A DNA stretch of 7,694 nt from Coriobacteriaceae bacterium (GTDB taxonomy: Bacteria > Actinomycetota > Coriobacteriia > Coriobacteriales > UBA8131). The stretch lies in assembly GCA_012515495.1 (NCBI GenBank), contig JAAYYH010000255.1:1-7694 (forward strand). The letters run 5' to 3'. Below are positions 1 to 5,978 of the stretch, one piece after another (within the stretch, counting starts at the first letter, position 1; every line of letters starts with the position of its first letter). The notes under the pieces were generated by a model. It made no database searches. It was not told the DNA's origin and was given only the letters and a program-made list of their open reading frames with translations. The position numbers and the translations under genes were made by a program.

Positions 1-953
1 CTGCCTAGCCAGTCATTCCAACCGGTGCCGATGATCAGAGGAGGTAGTATGGCCAGAGCAAGAGCCAAGGCCAGGACTGCTGGAGTATAGTAGCGGGCGA
101 ACCTGGTGATGAAGTTCTCCATCGGAGCTTTGTTGCGGTGGGCGTTGTGTGTCATCTCGAGTATCCTGGCTACAGTCGAGTCAGTATAAGGCTTTGTGGC
201 TTTGACGGTCAGCAGACTGTTTTGATTGACAGAACCACTGAGTACCGTATCGCCGAGAGACACATCGAGAGGCAGTGACTCGCCGGTCAATGCTGAGGTA
301 TCCAGCGCGGAGTGTCCTTCAACGACCACACCGTCCAATGGGATACGCTCGCCCGGGCGGACAACGATCAGCTGCCCAGGCTCAACCACGGTGGGATCCA
401 CCCGGAAGACCTGATCTCCCAGTAAGAGATTGGCGTGGTCTGCTTGGATATCCATCAAAGCAGATATCGAACGTCGAGAGCGATCCACTGCTGCATCCTG
501 GAATGCCTCACCGATCTGATAGAAAAGCATCACGGCAACAGCTTCGGAATACTCGCCGATTACGAAGGCACCTACTGTTGCCACACTCATCAGGAGGTTC
601 TCATCAAAGACCTTGCCTTTGATGATATTCCTGCCAGCACGGATCAATACCTCGTAACCGATAAGCAGGTAAGCAGCCAGAAATATCAATAAACGTGAAG
701 TGCTATCGAGAATAACGACCATACCTGTGATGAAGAGAATCGCTCCTACAATCTTAGGTATCATCGTGACGTTGTTCCTGAGTCTGGTGAGTACCGTATC
801 CGACACTTCAGGCGCGTCTCCATTCACAACGGCCCTGCCGCTAAGCGCTGTTTGAGTTGAGTGGCATTCAAAAGTGGATTCTCTCTCGACACACGAAGGA
901 CAACAGGGTATCCGCGCGGGGAATTCGCTTGCGTCGACACGATTAACGCTCAT
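1..953 (-). CDS. Heavy-metal-translocating P-type ATPase (Zn/Cd/Pb-type), N-terminal part; truncated by window edge
   Basis: Integral membrane pump (P1B class) predicted to export soft divalent metals using ATP. Translating the minus strand from the ATG at 953 gives 317 residues without a stop, so only the N-terminal part lies here. Visible parts are a Cys-bearing N-terminus (C17, C18, C21, C30), hydrophobic segments at about 68-83, 86-104, 117-133 and 136-150, and the motif YQIGEAFQD at 145-153 followed by DRSRRSISALMDI, which is typical of Zn/Cd ATPases. The actuator domain carries its TGES loop at 223-226. A further membrane segment lies at about 290-309. The CPC metal site, the DKTG phosphorylation site and the ATP-binding domain would lie beyond base 1. 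No ferredoxin-like HMA domain with GMTCxxC is present. The start is supported by AGGAG (complement of 961-965) seven bases upstream. The ATG overlaps the stop of the upstream repressor gene as ATGA, suggesting translational coupling. The exact metal cannot be fixed from this part, so no cadA/zntA symbol is given. Confidence 0.93.
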   Translation of the reverse strand, partial: MSVNRVDASEFPARIPCCPSCVERESTFECHSTQTALSGRAVVNGDAPEVSDTVLTRLRNNVTMIPKIVGAILFITGMVVILDSTSRLLIFLAAYLLIGYEVLIRAGRNIIKGKVFDENLLMSVATVGAFVIGEYSEAVAVMLFYQIGEAFQDAAVDRSRRSISALMDIQADHANLLLGDQVFRVDPTVVEPGQLIVVRPGERIPLDGVVVEGHSALDTSALTGESLPLDVSLGDTVLSGSVNQNSLLTVKATKPYTDSTVARILEMTHNAHRNKAPMENFITRFARYYTPAVLALALALAILPPLIIGTGWNDWLG

Positions 954-1351
954 CGTTGTTCTCCTGCATGCGCCAGACCTTGATAGAAGATGTTGTGGAC
1001 GTGCTCATCATCGAGTGAATAGAAGACGACCTTTCCGTCACGCCGATGCTTGACCAGTTGAGATTGCCGAAGCACCCGCAAGTGATGGGAGACTGCGGGC
1101 TGCGACATCTGCAGTAATTCGGCCACATCGCAAACACACATCTCTTCTAGGAGCAAGGCATTGATTATCCTCAATCGGCTGGGATCACTCAAAGCCTTGA
1201 ATAACTCTGAGGCCCGTGAAAGCGTTGTATCATCTGTCAGTCCCAGGCGCGCGCGCTGCAGCGTGTCTTCATGGATAATGGCGCGCGTACAGACCTCATC
1301 GGGATGAGGTTCTTGAAGTGGTTGTGGTTGCGTTGGTAGATTGGTTGACAT
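950..1351 (-). CDS. ArsR/SmtB-family metal-responsive transcriptional repressor
   Basis: A 133-residue winged-helix repressor, normal length for the family. Such proteins sit as dimers on the promoter of a metal-efflux operon and leave the DNA when metal binds. The family core is clear: FKALSDPSRLRIINALL (51-67) and the recognition helix MSQPAVSHHLRVL (82-94). The wing HRRDGKVVFYSL spans 102-113. Two metal sites appear intact. The alpha-3 site has C72 and C74 followed by D75 (MCVCD), as in CadC/ArsR. The alpha-5 site has D115, H117, H128 and E131 in the D-x-H-x10-H-x2-E spacing of SmtB/CzrA. C21 and H27 in the N-terminal arm could add ligands, as CadC and ZiaR use N-terminal residues. It is the first gene of a leftward operon with the P-type ATPase, overlapping it by four bases. 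This pairing points to sensing of Zn, Cd or Pb rather than arsenic. A G-rich stretch shortly before the ATG is only a modest ribosome binding site. Confidence 0.95.
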   Translation of the reverse strand: MSTNLPTQPQPLQEPHPDEVCTRAIIHEDTLQRARLGLTDDTTLSRASELFKALSDPSRLRIINALLLEEMCVCDVAELLQMSQPAVSHHLRVLRQSQLVKHRRDGKVVFYSLDDEHVHNIFYQGLAHAGEQR

Positions 1352-1405
1352 CTTGATGCCCCCGATTCTTTAAGTGTCTTGTAGACCGAAGCTATTGGTA
1401 GTAAA

Positions 1406-1434
1406 CATATAAGCATACATTAATATATTATCAA
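1406..1434 (-). promoter_or_regulatory. Candidate promoter of the repressor-ATPase operon
   Basis: On the minus strand, TTGATA (complement of 1429-1434; five of six matches to the -35 consensus) is followed after 17 bases by TATATG (complement of 1406-1411; four of six to the -10 consensus). A TGC triplet just before TTATAT could act as an extended -10 in a slightly shifted alignment. The start codon lies about 55 bases downstream. This is the best sigma-70-like match on this strand in the gap. It is a visual match, not a scored one. Confidence 0.5.
1407..1426. promoter_or_regulatory. Candidate operator for the ArsR/SmtB repressor
   Basis: An AT-rich imperfect inverted repeat of 20 bases, reading ATATTAATGT then ATGCTTATAT on the minus strand. 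Its arms match at 6 of 10 positions and the outer ATAT/ATAT is perfect. It lies in the spacer between the candidate -35 and -10 of the repressor promoter, where ArsR/SmtB operators of the ATA-rich imperfect palindrome type commonly sit. The match to the family's usual TGAAxA-type half-sites is weak, so the location is the stronger argument. Confidence 0.4.
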
Positions 1435-1520
1435 CATCGACTACCGCCGTCAAGCGTTCACCAATCCATAGTCAGGCGATTCTGAGACAAAGATATAGTT
1501 TTCAGATGATTTGGTTATCG

Positions 1521-1549
1521 TTCCGTAAAAGGTTACGTTATCTTATAAA
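1521..1549 (+). promoter_or_regulatory. Weak candidate promoter for the rightward surface-protein operon
   Basis: TATAAA at 1544-1549 is a good -10 look-alike, but the hexamer 17 bases upstream, TTCCGT (1521-1526), matches the -35 consensus poorly. An alternative -35, TTGGTT at 1511-1516, would be too far away. The region also has a near-direct repeat, GGTTATCGTT (1513-1522) and GGTTACGTT (1531-1539), 18 bases apart, which could be an activator or regulator site. The rest of the divergent gap (about 1435-1510) shows nothing I can name. Confidence 0.3.
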
Positions 1550-1572
1550 CGACGATAGCTGAACAGGGTGAG

Positions 1573-1578
1573 AAGGAG
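1573..1578 (+). promoter_or_regulatory. Ribosome binding site that selects a TTG start
   Basis: AAGGAG ends six bases before the TTG at 1585, an ideal spacing. The first ATG in the same frame is at 1618 and has only a GGAGA stretch about 13 bases upstream. The TTG start is therefore preferred, and it adds 11 residues before the ATG. Confidence 0.7.
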
Positions 1579-1584
1579 AATCGC

Positions 1585-3315
1585 TTGGCGGACATCAACG
1601 GAGAAGACGATAGATCGATGAAGCTCCGTGAAAGTGAGATTGCCGGTGTGTCCTGTTCGCGTCGAGTATTCACAGCGTTGGTGGCTTCCTCTCTTGGAAC
1701 ATTGTTTGCCATCGATAACGAAAGCATTCTTCGACAGTCTGACACCTTTCATCAAGCCCACGCTTTGGAACCGCTATCTGGCGCAACCCACTGGACGCGT
1801 TTGGAAGGCGCCAATCGTTACGAAACAGCAGATGCCATCTACCGGTCAGTCTGTGGACTGCTTGGCGGATTCGATGAGATCATCTTAGCGACCGGAACCA
1901 ATTACCCGGATGCTTTATCTGCGTCTGGATTGGCCGGTATCTGCAGGGCACCACTACTATTGATCCCCGGTGCTACTATCTCGACAGCAAACCTGGATGA
2001 GCTCAGTCGCATAGTGCCCCAAACTGTCTATCTGGTTGGCGGGCGGGATGTCATCTCGGAGGAAGTCGAGCAGTATATCCGCGAACGTGTTGGCGATGAA
2101 GCGGTGAACCGTTTGGCTGGCGCGGACAGGCGGGAAACCGCATTGGCCGTCTATCGGGCAGGTCTGGACGACACTACCAAGATGTCGGCATGGGGCGATC
2201 TTGCTATCATAGCTACCGGAGCGAACTTCCCTGATGCTCTCTCAGCAGCTCCGTTGGCATTTGCCGCTCAAGCTCCAACATTTCTGACTGACTCTGGAGG
2301 AGACATTGCCGAGGCTGTCTATGAGGCCTTGCAAAACGGCGGTTTCACGCGGGTTCTGATTGTCGGTGGCGACAGTGTCGTATCTTCAGAGATTGATGGG
2401 CGTTTAGCGGCGATGGGCTTAGAGGTTACGCGAGCATCTGGCGACAATCGCTACCACACCAGCTTGGCCATAGCTGATTACGCTATCGGCAAGGGCTATC
2501 TGGATCATTTACATCCATGTATCGCTACAGGTAATAACTTCCCCGATGCCTTGGCTGGAGGCCTGCTGGCCGGGCTGAACAGATCGGTGTTGCTTTTAGC
2601 TGATGACTGCAAGACCGCTCCACTACTGAGTTTCCTCAATGACTCTGAACGCTTGCAGGAGTCGATCTCAGGTTACTTCCTGGGAGGCCTACAGGCTGTG
2701 AGTCCCTATATCGAGAGTATTGTCCGGCGTATCAGCGATGCCGATTGTCCCATCATACTGCCAGACAATCGGGGAGGTTATTCAAGGACAAACGTCCAGC
2801 TTGAATCAGGTTTGGTGGATAGAATTAATGGTCTGACCTTACATCCCCAGTGGCCATCAAGCGGTGCGCTGGGAAACCTGATCGACAGGGTGCTGAGGAG
2901 TATCACCTACGAGGAGATGAGCAACTTCGACAAGCTGCGTGCTGTCTACGAATATCTGATCATCAACTTTGATTACGGTTACCTGACAACATCCTCGTAC
3001 GCCCGCGAGGCTCGCGTTTATGCAGCTTTGACTGAGAATATCGGCACTTGCTATGAGTATTCATCGACTCTATTTACCATCGCTCGTCAGATTGGCCTTC
3101 CTGTGTATATAGTCGAGGGGACAACACAGCTGGCTTCTGGCGACTATGGCGAGCATTACTGGAATGAGATCGATGTTGGCGGGAATGTATATGTCCTCGA
3201 TGCCAATGTCGATGACAGTATCGCCAGCAGGAAGGGTTGTATCTGGTACTATAGCTTCTGCAGGGCTTACGCCCAGATACCCGATCAGTATCGCGGTGGT
3301 TCTCGTATAACCTGA
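1585..3315 (+). CDS. Secreted CWB2-anchored protein with C-terminal transglutaminase-like domain
   Basis: 576 residues from a TTG start. The leader has S25-R26-R27-V-F29, resembling a twin-arginine signal, then a modestly hydrophobic run (30-43) and a possible cleavage site after AHA (58-60). Three CWB2 (PF04122-type) repeats follow at about 70-165, 177-270 and 283-380. Each has the hallmark TGxN(Y/F)PDAL (103-111, 211-219, 315-323) and a later GG turn (152-153, 261-262, 367-368). Three CWB2 modules are the usual set for non-covalent attachment to anionic wall polymers. The C-terminal part (about 430-560) is transglutaminase-like. It has NIGTCYEYS with C489, GEHYWNEI with H524 and VLDANVDD with D539, matching the Cys-His-Asp triad order of that superfamily. 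It may cross-link or cleave surface proteins; the substrate cannot be read from the sequence. The gene lies 35 bp upstream of the L,D-transpeptidase gene and is probably co-transcribed with it. Confidence 0.9.
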   Translation: MADINGEDDRSMKLRESEIAGVSCSRRVFTALVASSLGTLFAIDNESILRQSDTFHQAHALEPLSGATHWTRLEGANRYETADAIYRSVCGLLGGFDEIILATGTNYPDALSASGLAGICRAPLLLIPGATISTANLDELSRIVPQTVYLVGGRDVISEEVEQYIRERVGDEAVNRLAGADRRETALAVYRAGLDDTTKMSAWGDLAIIATGANFPDALSAAPLAFAAQAPTFLTDSGGDIAEAVYEALQNGGFTRVLIVGGDSVVSSEIDGRLAAMGLEVTRASGDNRYHTSLAIADYAIGKGYLDHLHPCIATGNNFPDALAGGLLAGLNRSVLLLADDCKTAPLLSFLNDSERLQESISGYFLGGLQAVSPYIESIVRRISDADCPIILPDNRGGYSRTNVQLESGLVDRINGLTLHPQWPSSGALGNLIDRVLRSITYEEMSNFDKLRAVYEYLIINFDYGYLTTSSYAREARVYAALTENIGTCYEYSSTLFTIARQIGLPVYIVEGTTQLASGDYGEHYWNEIDVGGNVYVLDANVDDSIASRKGCIWYYSFCRAYAQIPDQYRGGSRIT

Positions 3316-3350
3316 TACCTTCCGTTTGGCGCGATCCAACAGGAGGCACG

Positions 3351-5744
3351 ATGCTTTGTCCGTTCCATAATAGACTGTCCCATAATAGACAGACAGCGAA
3401 TCGTTGCAGCAATATCTCAAGGCAGGTACTGCGGATTGCGCTGATTCTGCTGTTATCTGGTAGCTTCCTGATTCAGGGAGTTGGTTCAAGCGTCCAGAAC
3501 CGTGCGTATGCCTATACGGTTGGCAGCTACGAGATCTGGGTTAACCGACTTCAAAATGTGGTAACGGTTTATCAGTATATTGACAGGGGTTATTGGGTTC
3601 CCGTCAAGGCTATGATCTGCAGTACCGGTAAGTACAATTCGACTCCACTTGGTACCTACAGCGTATCCTCCAAGAGTACCTGGGGCTACCTCTATGGTGG
3701 CGTCTCAGGCCAATACACAACCCAATTCTACGGTGACTTCCTCTTTCATTCGGTTCCCTATTCCCGCCATGGCGACAAAGCGAGTCTGAAAACCGATTAT
3801 TATAATCTGCTTGGTCAGCAAGCCTCCATGGGTTGCGTGCGGCTCCAGGTAGCTGATGCCAAGTGGATATATGACTACTGCCCGTACGGCACACCGGTGC
3901 ACGTCTATGAGAGCTCCAATCCCCCCGATCTGGGTAAGCCGACGATCTTCCCTTTGACCTCGAGTGTAGGTTGGGACCCCACAGACCCCGATCCGGCCAA
4001 TCCATACCAACGAAACCTCACCGCTATTCGTTTCACGACACCATCTGGTCGAGTCCTGACCAGCGGTGAACAACTACAGTTATCCAGCGAATTGGTTACC
4101 AGCGGGCCGATACATGACTGTGCCAGACCAGTACGTTGGGAGAGTTCGAATACGGCAGTGGCAACTGTTAGTTCGGCGGGGCTAGTGACGGCAGGTGCGA
4201 ATGGCGCGGCAGACATCAAGATCATAACGATCGGCGGCAAGGAGGCAAGCTATACCATCCGTGTTGGCAAGCGCGTGAGCTCACTGAATATCGAAGGCCC
4301 CATCACGTTGCTCAACGGCGCTCAAACAGTCATGGAGGTCAGCGCGTTACCCTCCGATGCCAGTAATCCGGCGGCCAGCTACACGTCTTCGGATCTTGCG
4401 GTTGCGACTGTGACACCAGAGGGTCAGATCCAAGGTGTATCTCCCGGTATAACGACTATCACAGCTACGGCTGTCGATGGCTCAGGGGTCACGGCTCAGC
4501 GAACGGTTGAGATATTCAACTATCTGGTCGAATTCCGTGATTGGGACGGATCTTTTATCGACAGCCAATCGCTGTCACGTGGTGGTAGTGTCAGCTATCC
4601 GCAGTATCCTCAGAGAGATAATGATGAGCTCAACAGCTATCTCTTCCAGTATTGGAATAAGTCCTTTGATTGGGACAATCACCTGGTCACAGCGACGGCA
4701 GTCTATGCGGCTACCCCACTTGATCCTCTGTCAACATCAAACAGCAACGAAGAGTCGGAGGGTCTCTCGCAGACAGAAGATTCATCGGAGGTTGGGGCTT
4801 GCGAGTACAGTGGTCTTAACCGCTATGATACCAGCGATCTGGTAGCGACCAGCTTCGCGTCGCAAAGTGCTAAGGCCATTGTTACCACCGGCAAGGATTT
4901 CCCCGATGCTTTAGCATCGTCGACACTGGCTGGGGTCTATGACTGTCCCTTGCTGCTGACGGATTCCGCGCAATTATCCTGGGAGACGTATTTCTCGCTT
5001 TTCAAGCTCAACGTCACTGACGTCACAGTGATTGGCGGTACTAACGCTGTGTCTTCAGCGGCCTATCAGCGTATTGCCCAGGTTCTGCAGGAGAACGCCG
5101 CAGCACGAGGCGGCGAGAGCATCACGCGTATAGGTGGCAGTGATCGCTACGCTACAGCGCAGCAGATCTATGAGCATCTGTCGCAGTTCGAGCTTTCAAA
5201 GACAGCCATCGTCACTACAGGTGAAAACTTCCCCGACGCGTTGTCTGTGGCACCGCTAGCCTATGCCAGTGAAGCTCCGATTTTCCTGGTTAACAGCGGG
5301 GGGCAGTTATCGACAACCTCACGGCAGAGTCTCGTCGATGGCAACTTTGAGCACGTTTTGGTCCTAGGTGGTGAACAGGTAGTACCCAATGCTGTGGAGC
5401 AAGACCTTGTGAACCAGATGGGAAGAGATAAGGTTGTCAGGCTTGGAGGCGAGAATCGCTACGTAACCTCGTTGCGAATCGCCGAATACGCACTTGATAC
5501 CGGCGAGCTGGATGTTGGTCATCTGGGCATAGCCACAGGGCGTAACTTCCCTGACGCATTGGTGAGTGCGGCCTTGCAGGGGAGCAGGCAGGGTGCCTTG
5601 TTGCTGGTAGATGCCAGCACGCAAGGGCTGATCTGCAAGGACTTCATCAGCGAGAACAGCGGCATGGTGATCGCGACTCATTGGTATGGTGGTGTCAACG
5701 TTTTAGGAAGAAGCTTGAGGCAGCAGTTGCTCGCGTTACTCTGA
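3351..5744 (+). CDS. Secreted L,D-transpeptidase (YkuD) with BIG2 and InlB-like stalk and C-terminal CWB2 anchor
   Basis: 797 residues, ATG start with AGGAGG at 3341-3346. The signal peptide has a long basic n-region (1-26), a hydrophobic core (about 28-44) and likely cleavage after AYA (52-54). The YkuD domain (about 58-187) has FHSVPYSRHGD with H133 and H140, then ASMGCVRL with nucleophile C162 and R164. The family usually has SHGC; here the His is Met. Such enzymes form 3-3 peptidoglycan cross-links or attach proteins through a Cys acyl-enzyme. Two Ig-like BIG2 domains follow (about 221-305 and 306-388), each with an SSxxAVATV-type core (265-273, 346-354). An InlB-like repeat (about 390-452) has FRDWDGSFIDSQSLSRGGSVSYP. 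A Ser/Glu-rich linker spans about 455-483. Three CWB2 repeats (about 486-580, 592-690 and 696-792) carry TTGKDFPDAL, TTGENFPDAL and ATGRNFPDAL at 512, 622 and 728. The protein is a complete wall-held enzyme on a stalk. Confidence 0.93.
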   Translation: MLCPFHNRLSHNRQTANRCSNISRQVLRIALILLLSGSFLIQGVGSSVQNRAYAYTVGSYEIWVNRLQNVVTVYQYIDRGYWVPVKAMICSTGKYNSTPLGTYSVSSKSTWGYLYGGVSGQYTTQFYGDFLFHSVPYSRHGDKASLKTDYYNLLGQQASMGCVRLQVADAKWIYDYCPYGTPVHVYESSNPPDLGKPTIFPLTSSVGWDPTDPDPANPYQRNLTAIRFTTPSGRVLTSGEQLQLSSELVTSGPIHDCARPVRWESSNTAVATVSSAGLVTAGANGAADIKIITIGGKEASYTIRVGKRVSSLNIEGPITLLNGAQTVMEVSALPSDASNPAASYTSSDLAVATVTPEGQIQGVSPGITTITATAVDGSGVTAQRTVEIFNYLVEFRDWDGSFIDSQSLSRGGSVSYPQYPQRDNDELNSYLFQYWNKSFDWDNHLVTATAVYAATPLDPLSTSNSNEESEGLSQTEDSSEVGACEYSGLNRYDTSDLVATSFASQSAKAIVTTGKDFPDALASSTLAGVYDCPLLLTDSAQLSWETYFSLFKLNVTDVTVIGGTNAVSSAAYQRIAQVLQENAAARGGESITRIGGSDRYATAQQIYEHLSQFELSKTAIVTTGENFPDALSVAPLAYASEAPIFLVNSGGQLSTTSRQSLVDGNFEHVLVLGGEQVVPNAVEQDLVNQMGRDKVVRLGGENRYVTSLRIAEYALDTGELDVGHLGIATGRNFPDALVSAALQGSRQGALLLVDASTQGLICKDFISENSGMVIATHWYGGVNVLGRSLRQQLLALL
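3364..3393 (+). repeat. 15-bp tandem duplication in the transpeptidase signal-peptide region
   Basis: Two adjacent 15-base units (3364-3378 and 3379-3393) share the core CCATAATAGAC at 3365-3375 and 3380-3390. In the protein they read HNRLS and HNRQT (residues 6-10 and 11-15), so the duplication keeps frame and lengthens the n-region of the leader. It looks like a recent slippage duplication with slight divergence. Confidence 0.75.
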
Positions 5745-5913
5745 ACGACATCATCTCGTTGCGTAGCTGTAAGCTCGCACAGACAATCGATTTCAATTGC
5801 ATCGGTTACAATGTGGGATTGCAGTAAAGATACCTGAAGTACACGCGGCGATATCGCGAGAAACACCAAGCAGATGCTTCCAGCTTGACAACGTTGTTTC
5901 ACATGCGTGAGTC

Positions 5914-5951
5914 ATAAGCCGAGTGCGGTAACCAGATAAGCCGAGTAGCGG
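5914..5951 (+). repeat. Short direct repeat upstream of uvrA
   Basis: ATAAGCCGAGT occurs at 5914-5924 and again at 5936-5946, 22 bases apart or about two helical turns. Each copy is followed by GCGG, directly in the first copy and after one extra base in the second. The spacing would put two bound protomers on the same DNA face. It may equally be a small local duplication. Confidence 0.6.
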
Positions 5952-5954
5952 AAA

Positions 5955-5972
5955 TCACAGGATTCACAGGAG
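5955..5972 (+). repeat. 9-bp tandem repeat carrying the uvrA ribosome binding site
   Basis: TCACAGGAT (5955-5963) is followed directly by TCACAGGAG (5964-5972), identical at eight of nine positions. The second unit supplies AGGAG (5968-5972), six bases before the GTG start. The first unit contains a weaker AGGA. CAGG recurs at 5976-5979 and 5982-5985, so the translation start lies in a run of similar short motifs. Confidence 0.7.
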
Positions 5973-5978
5973 TAACAG

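Larger units (their letters stand above)
5745..5978. other. Intergenic gap before uvrA without a recognisable gene
   Basis: This 234-base gap has no convincing coding frame on either strand. A small stem, AACGA/TCGTT (5744-5748 and 5756-5760), lies right at the stop codon but lacks a T tract, so I do not call it a terminator. A perfect 10-base palindrome, GCGATATCGC, is at 5848-5857. A consensus-like TTGACA at 5885-5890 overlaps another perfect palindrome, ACAACGTTGT (5888-5897). No good -10 hexamer follows at 16-18 bases, so the uvrA promoter is not fixed. Short direct repeats lie nearer to uvrA and are listed separately. Confidence 0.6.

Noticed and set aside
226..692. Plus-strand open frames opposite the ATPase gene
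   Set aside because: They are antisense to a clearly conserved P-type ATPase frame, with low-complexity or unrecognisable products and no ribosome binding site worth noting.
1852..2614. Cysteine pairs in the CWB2 repeats (C90/C120 and C312/C342, both 30 apart) as designed disulfides
   Set aside because: The pairs fall at different positions relative to the TGxNFPDAL motif in the two repeats, so the equal spacing is probably coincidence.
3070..4240. Minus-strand open frames across the two surface-protein genes
   Set aside because: They mirror well-supported coding sequence with recognisable domains on the plus strand, and their products resemble nothing I know.
5744..5760. Possible terminator after the transpeptidase gene
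   Set aside because: The stem is only five base pairs with a seven-base loop and no T run follows.
5848..5857. Perfect palindrome GCGATATCGC
   Set aside because: Ten bases of perfect symmetry are not rare, it is isolated, and no paired copy or promoter is nearby.
5678..5902. Minus-strand 74-codon frame spanning the gap before uvrA
   Set aside because: It overlaps the end of the transpeptidase gene, has no clear ribosome binding site, and its product shows no recognisable motif.
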